This document shows, piece by piece, positions 46,289 through 60,211 of a stretch of 64,000 bases of DNA (the stretch's first letter is position 1; each line of letters opens with the position of its first letter). The position numbers were made by a program, and so were the translations under genes. The stretch spans positions 6,405,254-6,469,253 of the forward strand of contig OZ026526.1 of assembly GCA_964019695.1 (NCBI GenBank). The letters are read 5' to 3'. The DNA comes from Loripinus fragilis. Lineage: Eukaryota; Mollusca; Bivalvia; Lucinida; Lucinidae. Below the pieces are notes generated by a model. The model was not told the origin of the DNA and did not search any database. It saw only the letters and a program-made list of their open reading frames with translations.

Positions 46289-49200
46289 GAAACGTTTTAA
46301 TACATGATTAATCCATTAATATCTTCAATTATTATATGACTTTTGAGATCGCCAAATTGAGATACTTTATATTGATATTGTACTAAGTACTAAGCGGAAA
46401 TTTATGCGCATCCTATGTATAGCAACCGTTGCGTGTACATGTACCACAATGGCTATACATAAGGTACAATATTATTTAAAGTGGATTCCCAGACTCACCA
46501 GGCACGAATTAAATATTAATGAGCCAGCTCACGAGAATTTGGTACCTATCATATAGGCGATCAGCGAAGGCTCTGACGAGTCTGTGAATCTCACGCAGGA
46601 TCGTAAGAGCATTTGTTACTTGCATACATAAAGTATCGAAGTAGATGAAGGCTGAAATAAACTTTTAGGACTCTAGCTCCCCTGGTTAGCTGTGCATGTG
46701 GGTTAGAAGAGAGTCTTGCGCATACGTAGGACAGACCAAAATCTCATGCGCTGGTCATATGTGATAATATGCAAGGCGATGTGGGCTTTTTATGCATATG
46801 CTTAAATATCCACTTTCCTACATAAGGATTAAACAGCTAGATGCAATGAAAATAGTTATCATCACAGTATATGATCAGCTATTCTTTTTACGGGCATGCA
46901 CAGTTATCCAGTAGGGCTGAATCTGTGTTCTTGTTATACGTACTGTGCGTGTATGGGTAGATTTGTTGAGTCCATGCAGATGTGCAGGCTCGTTCGACCC
47001 TTTGCTTATCGCCCAAAAGCAATGAAGCAATGAAAATTTAGAACCCATCTTTTGCGTGTCCAGCGATGCCTCCACTTCCTCTATTCATCTACAATTTCTC
47101 TACAACGCATTCTCTGGTCTCACAATATTGGCATCGTCACAAGAAAGCCAGATTTGGTTGTAGGCTCATAACAAAGGCACAGACCAGTGTGCGCATCCAT
47201 GCAGACTGTTCTGCGCTTTTGTTCTTTACGATTTGTAGGTATAGTATCCGAACTTATACATGAACTATTTCAGTTTCTACATACTATGCTCTGAAGCTAT
47301 GCAGGCTGGATTAAGCTTTATGTTGTTGTAACCAGAATGACACTTTTTCTCATGATGTGACCCATATCTGCTTAGTATTTCTTAGACATAAATGCATAAC
47401 GACCATTATATTTGGTGTTAACTTTCATCTACCACCATACTTTTCGCATGTAATCTATGAAGACTCGAACGAGACTGTGCAGAAGTGCACTCTTGTTCAG
47501 AAACGTGCGTAATTGTAACGCACGTTTCTGAACGAGAGTGAACTTCTGCACAGTCTTGTTCTAATCGCATGTGTTGCCTATGGGCTATGAACTTTCTGTG
47601 TGATTTAAGTCATCGCATGTGTCGCCCATGAGCTTTGACCTTTCTTGTACGATAGTAGTTCCACTAGCATGTGTCGCCCATGGGCTATGAACTTCTCACG
47701 AGAATTAAGTTCTACTCGCCTGTGTCGCCCATGAACTATGAACTTTTTGTGCGATATTAGTTCATAATCACATGAGTCGCCCATGAGCTATAAACTTTCT
47801 TTGGATACCCTAGTTCCCAGTTCTAGTCACATGGGTTTCCCATGAGCTAATAACTTCCTCGTATGCGTTAAGTTCTAATCAAATGTGAAGCCCATGCGCT
47901 TTGAACTTTCTTGTCAGATTTTGGTTCTTATCGCATGTATCGCCCATGAGCTATGAACTTTCTTGTGAGAATTTAGTTCTTTCCCACGTATCACCCACGA
48001 GTGACGGACTTTCTTATGAGATTTTAGTTCTGATCACATGCGTCGCCCATGCGCTATCTATGAAATTTGTTGTGAGATTTTATTTCAAATTGCATGTGTG
48101 AATTTTCTTGCGATATTTTTTTTTTCAAATCACACGCTGAGCCCATGAGCAATGAACTTTCTTGTAAGATTTTGTTCTTAATTCTAGTCGCATTTGTAGC
48201 CCATGAGCTATGAACTTTCCCTTGAGGTTTTAGTTCTTTTTACATGATGGTGTGTAGCCAATTAACTATGAACTTTTTTTTATGAGATTTTAGTTTTAAT
48301 TGCATGGGTCGTCCATGAGATTTGAGTTTTTTTTGTGAGATTTTAGTTCTAGTCGCATGCTCATGGTTATGAGGTCGTAAGGTTGTAGTTCTACATAAAA
48401 TTGCAAGTGAAAACCATGCGCTATGAGCTTTTTGAGTGAAATTTTAGTTCAAACGCATTTGTTGCCCATGAGCTCTAAGATTCTTCTGATAAAATTTAGT
48501 TTTAGACGCATGTACAGCATATGTGCAAGAGCTTTCTCGCGAGAAAATTAGTTCTAGTTGCATGCGTAGTCATTGAGCTATGAGATTTCTCATGAGATTT
48601 TACTTGTATCGCATGTGTCGCCAACTAGTTATGAGCTCTTTTGTAGGATTTTAGTTCTAGTCGCATGTGTCAACCATGAGCTTTGAGGTTAATCGTGAGA
48701 ATTAAGTTCAATCACATGTGTCTCTCACGAACATTTGCACATACTTACCAGTCACAAATGTAATATTATTGGGCAAGCTGACGAGATTTTGGCACATATC
48801 ATATAACCCAGCAATGAAGGCTCAGGCGAGCCTGCGCAATACGCGTTCTCGCCATAGCCTTCACAGCTCGCATACACAAAGTATGGTTGTAGATGAACAC
48901 ACAGACAACAGTTAAACCATTATTCCCACTAGATACGCCAGCAGGAACGTTAGGAGGCGGCTTTTGCGCATATGAGATCAGCATAAAAATGTCGTGTTCT
49001 AGCCCAAGATACCACAGTGTGAGTGATCTTGCATCATCAAGTGTTCGTACAGTTACGGAATTCAACGGGGGTCAGACCAGCGTCCATCGTTGTCATGGCA
49101 GTTGACAAAATAGTCCACACAAAGATGATTTTGTTTTCATCAGCATAACAAACATACACCAATGCTTAGTCAGGGGCAAGTTTAATGTCCAAAAGAGCAC

Positions 49201-50929
49201 CCATTCACTAAGTATAGGACACAGATACTGCGATTTACATTTTTAAAGGTACTATTTTCGTGGGCTACCAAACCGGATGTTTTGCTTTGTCAAAATGAAA
49301 GAAACACAAGCACAGCTTTACAAAAAACATGCCTAACAAAAATACCACAAACATACATCACATACAATTTCATGGCGTCAAGAGGATAAAATAACAGAAT
49401 CACACAGACTGATAAAGACATCCAAATAAAGCAAGAACTAAACAAGAAAAGCAGCAACCTGTTGCTACTTTCTTCACGAGGGGACGGGGAGTGACTGCCA
49501 AACTTTTGATGCACAGCTAGTTTGGGCCTGTGCCACCACATATGTGCTGTAGATAGATGCGTTGCAAGTGAAAATGCAGTGTGATAATAACTATGGTCAT
49601 AGTGAAGAGCCTTGGTGAACGCTACAGTCTCTTTGATGGAACACTTAATATGGAACTGTCCTGCTTGTACTTTAAGAGGTTGCTGGTCAAACTTTCCATG
49701 AAAAGAATGGATTTATGTCCTTGAAGATTGTTTTCATCATTGCAAAGAGTGCAGACCCTGGTGAAATATCGCATCATGTGCCATTTCATCAAGGCCTTTA
49801 CTGTTTGTTAAAGTACCTGTTATGGAAAGAACTTAAGGTCTACAACATTATGACATGTAGAAAATGCAAAACATTTGCAATTGCTAAATATTGCTCTCTT
49901 GTAAATTCTATGAGAGTGTAACAATGATATAGAATTGTCAATGGCATTGCACAAAGAGTATTGTTTTAGATAAGATGTCAGCTCATCATTGAAAGTATTG
50001 GTTAAGTGCATGTTGGTTTCTCCCATACTGCTTTGTAAAGTTTTCCATAGAAATTCATAAAAGTATATTTAGCCATGCTGCAATACACCAGTACTGACTG
50101 ACTCAGCTTCACAAACCTTTTCTGAAATCACATCTATTGGATTATGCAGTTTTAGTTGACTTGTAGTTTGAATAAATTGTTTTGCAGGATTCTATAGAAA
50201 AGGTTACCTACGCTACTTATCTACCCCTGATTACCAGTACTGACTGGCAGGTTTTACCCCTGAACTAGATCCCAACCTTAACCCCCCCCCCCACCCATAT
50301 CAATGTCCAAACCAACTCTGGGAGCCAAGAGGGAGCAGAAAAAAAATAAAAGAAAAAAAAATGAAAAGAAAAAAAGAAAAAAGGGAGCTATCTTTGCGAA
50401 TCCTCCCTAGGAGGAATTCGCTTGTTGACGAGCCAGCATGAAAACATGACTCGTGGTGCATAACACCTAGAGGAAACAAACTTAAAATGGTCAACTTAAG
50501 CAAAGTTATGAATAAAACATATATTAAACATGTATGGTTTTTGTTAAATAAGAAAATATCGCTATAGTTTCCGGAGAAGAATGCTTTGTTTATTTGTAGA
50601 TACATACTTTACACAGAATGGAACTTAAACATTGGGATAATGCCATTTGGCTAATTGAACAAATATTACTGTTTTTCCTTAATGAGGTTAATTTCTATAT
50701 CATCAAAAGTAATGTCCCTTGAACACCAATCTGCGACTTAAAGGAATGTTAATCCTATAGATTAATGAGACCAAATAGCTGAGGGGTCTAAATGGTTTTC
50801 ACCAGAACATCTATAGGACATTCCCCTGTGGGTTCGAAACCTACCAGATCCTGATTTATAAAAAAAATATTTTTATTATATTTTTATTAATATTAACTTA
50901 AAATTTTTTTTTGATAATCTGAAAATTTT
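46289..50929 (+). repeat. Macrosatellite unit 9
   Basis: 4,641 bp. The first two thirds are almost identical to unit 10: CTCCCCTGGTTAG, GTTGTAGGCTCAT, ATGATGGTGTG and a variant palindrome. The last third is almost identical to unit 8. The palindrome at 47488-47540 has a changed left arm (TCTTGTTC) and centre (GCGTAATTGTAAC). Confidence 0.95.
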
Positions 50930-53900
50930 GAAACGTTTTAATACATGATTAATCCATTAATATCTTCAATTATTATATGACTTTTGAGATCGCCAAATTG
51001 AGATACTTTATATTGATATTGTACTAAGTACTAAGCGGAAATTTATGCGCATCCTATGTATAGCAACCGTTGCGTGTACATGTACCACAATGGCTATACA
51101 TAAGGTACAATATTATTTAAAGTGGATTCCCAGACTCACCAGGCACGAATTAAATATTAATGAGCCAGCTCACGAGAATTTGGTACCTATCATATAGGCG
51201 ATCAGCGAAGGCTCTGACGAGTCTGTGAATCTCACGCAGGATCGTAAGAGCATTTGTTACTCGCATACATAAAGTATCGAAGTAGATGAAGGCTGAAATA
51301 AACTTTTAGGACTCTAGCTCCCCTGGTTAGCTGTGCATGTGGGTTAGAAGAGAGTCTTGCGCATACGTAGGACAGACCAAAATCTCATGCGCTGGTCATA
51401 TGTGATAATATGCAAGGCGATGTGGGCTTTTTATGCATATGCTTAAATATCCACTTTCCTACATAAGGATTAAACAGCTAGATGCAATGAAAATAGTTAT
51501 CATCACAGTATATGATCAGCTATTCTTTTTACGGGCATGCACAGTTATCCAGTAGGGCTGAATCTGTGTTCTTGTTATACGTACTGTGCGTGTATGGGTA
51601 GATTTGTTGAGTCCATGCAGATGTGCAGGCTCGTTCGACCCTTTGCTTATCGCCCAAAAGCAATGAAGCAATGAAAATTTAGAACCCATCTTTTGCGTGT
51701 CCAGCGATGCCTCCACTTCCTCTATTCATCTACAATTTCTCTACAACGCATTCTCTGGTCTCACAATATTGGCATCGTCACAAGAAAGCCAGATTTGGTT
51801 GTAGGCTCATAACAAAGGCACAGACCAGTGTGCGCATCCATGCAGACTGTTCTGCGCTTTTGTTCTTTACGATTTGTAGGTATAGTATCCGAACTTATAC
51901 ATGAACTATTTCAGTTTCTACATACTATGCTCTGAAGCTATGCAGGCTGGATTAAGCTTTATGTTGTTGTAACCAGAATGACACTTTTTCTCATGATGTG
52001 ACCCATATCTGCTTAGTATTTCTTAGACATAAATGCATAACGACCATTATATTTGGTGTTAACTTTCATCTACCACCATACTTTTCGCATGTAATCTATG
52101 AAGACTCGAACGAGACTGTGCAGAAGTGCACTCTTGTTCAGAAACGTGCGTAACTGTAACGCACGTTTCTGAACGAGAGTGAACTTCTGCACAGTCTTGT
52201 TCTAATCGCATGTGTTGCCTATGGGCTATGAACTTTCTGTGTGATTTAAGTCATCGCATGTGTCGCCCATGAGCTTTGACCTTTCTTGTACGATAGTAGT
52301 TCCACTAGCATGTGTCGCCCATGGGCTATGAACTTCTCACGAGAATTAAGTTCTACTCGCCTGTGTCGCCCATGAACTATGAACTTTTTGTGCGATATTA
52401 GTTCATAATCACATGAGTCGCCCATGAGCTATAAACTTTCTTTGGATACCCTAGTTCCCAGTTCTAGTCACATGGGTTTCCCATGAGCTAATAACTTCCT
52501 CGTATGCGTTAAGTTCTAATCAAATGTGAAGCCCATGCGCTTTGAACTTTCTTGTCAGATTTTGGTTCTTATCGCATGTATCGCCCATGAGCTATGAACT
52601 TTCTTGTGAGAATTTAGTTCTTTCCCACGTATCACCCACGAGTGACGGACTTTCTTATGAGATTTTAGTTCTGATCACATGCGTCGCCCATGCGCTATCT
52701 ATGAAATTTGTTGTGAGATTTTATTTCAAATTGCATGTGTGAATTTTCTTGCGATATTTTTTTTTTTCAAATCACACGCTGAGCCCATGAGCAATGAACT
52801 TTCTTGTAAGATTTTGTTCTTAATTCTAGGCGCATTTGTAGCCCATGAGCTATGAACTTTCCCTTGAGGTTTTAGTTCTTTTTACATGATGGTGTGTAGC
52901 CAATTAACTATGAACTTTTTTTTATGAGATTTTAGTTTTAATTGCATGGGTCGTCCATGAGATTTGAGTTTTTTTTGTGAGATTTTAGTTCTAGTCGCAT
53001 GCTCATGGTTATGAGGTCGTAAGGTTGTAGTTCTACATAAAATTGCAAGTGAAAACCATGCGCTATGAGCTTTTTGAGTGAAATTTTAGTTCAAACGCAT
53101 TTGTTGCCCATGAGCTCTAAGATTCTTCTGATAAAATTTAGTTTTAGACGCATGTACAGCATATGTGCAAGAGCTTTCTCGCGAGAAAATTAGTTCTAGT
53201 TGCATGCGTAGTCATTGAGCTATGAGATTTCTCATGAGATTTTACTTGTATCGCATGTGTCGCCAACTAGTTATGAGCTCTTTTGTAGGATTTTAGTTCT
53301 AGTCGCATGTGTCAACCATGAGCTTTGAGGTTAATCGTGAGAATTAAGTTCAATCACATGTGTCTCTCACGAACATTTGCACATACTTACCAGTCACAAA
53401 TGTAATATTATTGGGCAAGCTGACGAGATTTTGGCACATATCATATAACCCAGCAATGAAGGCTCAGGCGAGCCTGCGCAATACGCGTTCTCGCCATAGC
53501 CTTCACAGCTCGCATACACAAAGTATGGTTGTAGATGAACACACAGACAACAGTTAAACCATTATTCCCACTAGATACGCCAGCAGGAACGTTAGGAGGC
53601 GGCTTTTGCGCATATGAGATCAGCATAAAAATGTCGTGTTCTAGCCCAAGATACCACAGTGTGAGTGATCTTGCATCATCAAGTGTTCGTACAGTTACGG
53701 AATTCAACGGGGGTCAGACCAGCGTCCATCGTTGTCATGGCAGTTGACAAAATAGTCCACACAAAGATGATTTTGTTTTCATCAGCATAACAAACATACA
53801 CCAATGCTTAGTCAGGGGCAAGTTTAATGTCCAAAAGAGCACCCATTCACTAAGTATAGGACACAGATACTGCGATTTACATTTTTAAAGGTACTATTTT

Positions 53901-55576
53901 CGTGGGCTACCAAACCGGATGTTTTGCTTTGTCAAAATGAAAGAAACACAAGCACAGCTTTACAAAAAACATGCCTAACAAAAATACCACAAACATACAT
54001 CACATACAATTTCATGGCGTCAAGAGGATAAAATAACAGAATCACACAGTCTGATAAAGACATCCAAATAAAGCAAGAACTAAACAAGAAAAGCAGCAAG
54101 CTGATGTTACTTTCTTCACGAGGGGATGGAAAGTGACTGTCAAACTTTTGATGCACAGCTAGTTTGGGCCTGTGCTACCACATATGTTCTGTAGGTAGAT
54201 ACGTTGCAAGTGAAAATGCAGTGTGATAATAACTATGGTCATAGTGAAGAGCCTTGGTGAACGCTACAGTCTCTTTGATGGAACACTTAATATGGAACTG
54301 TCCTGTTTGTACTTTAAGAGGTTGCTGGTCAAACTTTCCATGAAAAGAATGGATTTCTGTCCTTGAAGATTGTTTTCATCATTGCAAAGAGTGCAGACCC
54401 TGGTGAAATATTGCATCATGTGCCATTTCATCAAGGCCTTTACTGTTTGTTAAAGTACCTGTTATGGAAAGAACTTAAGGTCTACAACATCATGACATGT
54501 AGAAAATGCAAAACATTTGCAATTGCTAAATATTGCTCTCTTGTAAATTCTATGAGAGTGTAACAATGATATAGAATTATCAATGGCATTGCACAAAGTG
54601 TATTGTTTTAGATAAGATGTCAGCTCATCATTGAAAGTATTGGTTAAGTGCATGTTGGTTTCTCCCATACTGCTTTGTAAAGTTTTCCATAGAAATTCAT
54701 AAATGTATATTTAGCCATGCTGCAATACACCAGTACTGACTGACTCAGCTTCACAAACCTTTTCTGAAATCACATCTACTGGATTATGCAGTTTTAGTTG
54801 ACTTGTAGTTTGAATAAATTGTTTTGCACGATTCTATAGAAAAGGTTACCTACGCTACTTATCTACCCCTGATTACCAGTACTGACTGGCAGGTTTTACC
54901 CCTGGCCTAGATCCCAACCTTAACCCCCCCCCCCCCACCCATATCAATGTCCAAACCAACTTTGGGAGCGGAGAGGGAGCAGAAAAAAAATAAAAGAAAA
55001 AAAAAATGAAAAGAAAAAAAGAAAAAAGGGAGCTATCTTTGCGAATCCTCCCTAGGAGGAATTCGCTTGTTGACGAGCCAGCATGAAAACATGACTCGTG
55101 GTGCATAACACCTAGAGGAAACAAAATTAAAATGGTCAACTTAAGCAAGGTTATGAATAAAACATATATTAAACATGTATGGTTTTTGTTAAATAAGAAA
55201 ATATCGCTATAGTTTCCGGAGAAGAATGCTTTGTTTATTTGTAGATACATACTTTACACAGAATGGAACTTAAACATTGGGATAATGCCATTTGGCTAAT
55301 TGACCAAATATTACAGTTTTTTCCTAAATGAGGTTAATTTCTATATCATCAAAAGTAATGTCCCTTGAACACCAATCTGCGACTTAAAGGAATGTTAATC
55401 CTATAGATTAATGAGACCAAATAGCTGAGGGGTCTAAATGGTTTTCACCAGAACATCTATAGGACATTCCCCTGTGGGTTCGAAACCTACAAGATCCTGA
55501 TTTATAAAAATAAATATTTTTATTATATTTTTATTAATATTAACTTAAGATTTTTTTTTGATAATCTGAAAATTTT
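50930..55576 (+). repeat. Macrosatellite unit 10
   Basis: 4,647 bp. The first part duplicates unit 9. From about 54046 to 54192 it has a dense patch of about 12 substitutions absent from all other units, after which it returns to the unit 2-4 variant set. Palindrome at 52129-52181 (variant form); tRNA-like segment from 55422. Confidence 0.95.
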
Positions 55577-58500
55577 GAAACGTTTTAATACATGATTAAT
55601 CCATTAATATCTTCAATTATTATATGACTTTTGAGATCGCCAAATTGAGATACTTTATATTGATATTGTACTAAGTACTAAGCGGAAATTTATGCGCATC
55701 CTATGTATAGCAACCGTTGCGTGTACATGTACCACAATGGCTATACATAAGGTACAATATTATTTAAAGTGGATTCCCAGACTCACCAGGCACGAATTAA
55801 ATATTAATGAGCCAGCTCACGAGAATTTGGTACCTATCATATAGGCGATCAGCGAAGGCTCTGACGAGTCTGTGAATCTCACGCAGGATCGTAAGAGCAT
55901 TTGTTACTCGCATACATAAAGTATCGAAGTAGATGAAGGCTGAAATAAACTTTTAGGACTCTAGCTCCACTGGTTAGCTGTGCATGTGGGTTAGAAGAGA
56001 GTCTTGCGCATACGTAGGACAGACCAAAATCTCATGCGCTGGTCATATGTGATAATATGCAAGGCGATGTGGGCTTTTTATGCATATGCTTAAATATCCA
56101 CTTTCCTACATAAGGATTAAACAGCTAGATGCAATGAAAATAGTTATCATCACAGTATATGATCAGCTATTCTTTTTACGGGCATGCACAGTTATCCAGT
56201 AGGGCTGAATCTGTGTTCTTGTTATACGTACTGTGCGTGTATGGGTAGATTTGTTGAGTCCATGCAGATGTGCAGGCTCGTTCGGCCCTTGCTTATCGCC
56301 CAAAAGCAATGAAGCAATGAAAATTTAGAACCCATCTTTTGCGTGTCCAGCGATGCCTCCACTTCCTCTATTCATCTACAATTTCTCTACAACGCATTCT
56401 CTGGTCTCACAATATTGGCATCGTCACAAGAAAGCCAGATTTGGTTGTATGCTCATAACAAAGGCACAGACCAGTGTGCGCATCCATGCAGACTGTTCTG
56501 CGCTTTTGTTCTTTACGATTTGTAGGTATAGTATCCGAACTTATACATGAACTATTTCAGTTTCTACATACTATGCTCTGAAGCTATGCAGGCTGGATTA
56601 AGCTTTATGTTGTTGTAACCAGAATGACACTTTTTCTCATGATGTGACCCATATCTGCTTAGTATTTCTTGGACATAAATGCATAACGACCATTATATTT
56701 GGTGTTAACTTTCATCTACCACCATACTTTTCGCATGTAATCTATGAAGACTCGAACGAGACTGTGCAGAAGTGCACTCTCGTTCAGAAACGTGCGTTAC
56801 TGTAACGCACGTTTCTGAACGAGAGTGAACTTCTGGACAGTCTTGTTCTAATCGCATGTGTTGCCTATGGGCTATGAACTTTCTGTGTGATTTAAGTCAT
56901 CGCATGTGTCGCCCATGAGCTTTGACCTTTCTTGTACGATAGTAGTTCCACTAGCATGTGTCGCCCATGGGCTATGAACTTCTCACGAGAATTAAGTTCT
57001 ACTCGCCTGTGTCGCCCATGAACTATGAATTTTTGTGCGATATTAGTTCATAATCACATGAGTCGCCCATGAGCTATAAACTTTCTTTGGATACCCTAGT
57101 TCCCAGTTCTAGTCACATGGGTTTCCCATGAGCTAATAACTTCCTCGTATGCGTTAAGTTCTAATCAAATGTGAAGCCCATGCGCTTTGAACTTTCTTGT
57201 CAGATTTTGGTTCTTATCGCATGTATCGCCCATGAGCTATGAACTTTCTTGTGAGAATTTAGTTCTTTCCCACGTATCACCCACGAGTGACGGACTTTCT
57301 TATGAGATTTTAGTTCTGATCACATGCGTCGCCCATGCGCTATCTATGAAATTTGTTGTGAGATTTTATTTCAAATTGCATGTGTGAATTTTCTTGCGAT
57401 ATTTTTTTTTTCAAATCACACGCTGAGCCCATGAGCAATGAACTTTCTTGTAAGATTTTGTTCTTAATTCTAGTCGCATTTGTAGCCCATGAGCTATGAA
57501 CTTTCCCTTGAGGTTTTAGTTCTTTTTACATGATGATGTGTAGCCAATTAACTATGAACTTTTTTTATGAGATTTTAGTTTTAATTGCATGGGTCGTCCA
57601 TGAGATTTGAGTTTTTCTTGTGAGATTTTAGTTCTAGTCGCATGCTCATGGTTATGAGGTCGTAAGGTTGTAGTTCTACATAAAATTGCAAGTGAAAACC
57701 ATGCGCTATGAGTTTTTTGAGTGAAATTTTAGTTCAAACGCATTTGTTGCCCATGAGCTCTAAGATTCTTCTGATAAAATTTAGTTTTAGACGCATGTAC
57801 AGCATATGTGCAAGAGCTTTCTCGCGAGAAAATTAGTTCTAGTTGCATGCGTAGTCATTGAGCTATGAGATTTCTCATGAGATTTTACTTGTATCGCATG
57901 TGTCGCCAACTAGTTATGAGCTCTTTTGTAGGATTTTAGTTCTAGTCGCATGTGTCAACCATGAGCTTTGAGGTAAATCGTGAGAATTTAGTTCAATCAC
58001 ATGTGTCTCTCACGAACATTTGCACATACTTACCAGTCACAAATGTAATATTATTGGGCAAGCTGACGAGATTTTGGCACATATCATATAACCCAGCAAT
58101 GAAGGCTCAGGCGAGCCTGCGCAATACGCGTTCTCGCCATAGCCTTCACAGCTCGCATACACAAAGTATGGTTGTAGATGAACACACAGACAACAGTTAA
58201 ACCATTATTCCCACTAGATACGCCAGCAGGAACGTTAGGAGGCGGCTTTTGAGCATATGAGATCAGCATAAAAATGTCGTGTTCTAGCCCAAGATACCAC
58301 AGTGTGAGTGATCTTGCATCATCAAGTGTTCGTACAGTTACGGAATTCAACGGGGGTCAGACCAGCGTCCATCGTTGTCATGGCAGTTGACAAAATAGTC
58401 CACACAAAGATGATTTTGTTTTCATCAGCATAACAAACATACACCAATGCTTAGTCAGGGGCAAGTTTAATGTCCAAAAGAGCACCCATTCACTAAGTAT

Positions 58501-60211
58501 AGGACACAGATACTGCGATTTACATTTTTAAAGGTACTATTTTCGTGGGCTACCAAACCGGATGTTTTGCTTTGTCAAAATGAAAGAAACACAAGCACAG
58601 CTTTACAAAAAACATGCCTAACAAAAATACCACAAACATACATCACATACAATTTCATGGCGTCAAGAGGATAAAATAACAGAATCACACAGACTGATAA
58701 AGACATCCAAATAAAGCAAGAACTAAACAAGAAAAGCAGCAACCTGTTGCTACTTTCTTCACGAGGGGACGGGGAGTGACTGCCAAACTTTTGATGCACA
58801 GCTAGTTTGGGCCTGTGCCACCACATATGTGCTGTAGATAGATGCGTTGCAAGTGAAAATGCAGTGTGATAATAACTATGGTCATAGTGAAGAGCCTTGG
58901 TGAACGCTACAGTCTCTTTGATGGAACACTTAATATGGAACTGTCCTGCTTGTACTTTAAAAGGTTGCTGGTCAAACTTTCCATGAAAAGAATGGATTTC
59001 TGTCCTTGAAGATTGTTTTCATCATTGCAATGAGTGCAGACCCTGGTGAAATATTGCATCATGTGCCATTTCATCAAGGCCTTTACTGTTTGTTAAAGTA
59101 CCTGTTATGGAAAGAACTTAAGGTCTACAACATCATGACATGTAGAAAATGCAAAACATTTGCAATTGCTAAATATTGCTCTCTTGTAAATTCTATGAGA
59201 GTGTAACAATGATATAGAATTATCAATGGCATTGCACAAAGTGTATTGTTTTAGATAAGATGTCAGCTCATCATTGAAAGTATTGGTTAAGTGCATGTTG
59301 GTTTCTCCCATACTGCTTTGTAAAGTTTTCCATAGAAATTCATAAATGTATATTTAGCCATGCTGCAATACACCAGTACTGACTGACTCAGCTTCACAAA
59401 CCTTTTCTGAAATCACATCTACTGGATTATGCAGTTTTAGTTGACTTGTAGTTTGAATAAATTGTTTTGCACGATTCTATAGAAATGGATACCTACGCTA
59501 CTTATCTACCCCTGATTACCAGTACTGACTGGCAGGTTTTACCCCTGAACTAGATCCCAACCTTAACCCCCCCCCACCCATATCAATGTCCAAACCAACT
59601 CTGGGAGCCGAGAGGGAGTAGAAAAAAAATAAAAGAAAAAAAATGAAAAGAAAAAAAGAAAAAAGGGAGCTATCTTTGCGAATCCTCTCTAGGAGGAATT
59701 CGCTTGTTGACGAGCCAGCATGAAAACATGACTCGTGGTGCATAACACCTAGAGGAAACAAACTTAAAATGGTCAACTTAAGCAAGGTTATGAATAAAAC
59801 ATATATTAAACATGTATGTTTTTTGTTAAATAAGAAAATATCGCTATAGTTTCCGGAGAAGAATGCTTTGTTTATTTGTAGATACATACTTTACAAAAAA
59901 TGGAACTTAAACATTGAGATAATGCCATTTGGCTAATTGACCAAATATTACTGTTTTTCCTAAATGAGGTTAATTTCTATATCATCAAAAGTAATGACCC
60001 TTGAACACCAATCTGCGACTTAAAGGAATGTTAATCCTATAGATTAATGAGACCAAATAGCTGAGGGGTCTAAATGGTTTTCACCAGAACATCTATAGGA
60101 CATTCCCCTGTGGGTTCGAAACCTACCAGATCCTGATTTATAAAAAAAATATTTTTATTATATTTTTATTAATATTAACTTAAATTTTTTTTTTGATAAT
60201 CTGAAAATTTT
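55577..60211 (+). repeat. Macrosatellite unit 11
   Basis: 4,635 bp. The first part resembles units 2-4 and the last third has the unit 5-7 forms (TCTCTAGG, GAGTAGAAAAA, AAATGGATACC) but with ATCCCAACC. Private states include CGTTCGGCCCTTGC near 56280, TTTTGAGCATATG near 58247 and GCAATGAGTGC near 59028. Palindrome at 56775-56827; tRNA-like segment from 60058. Confidence 0.95.
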
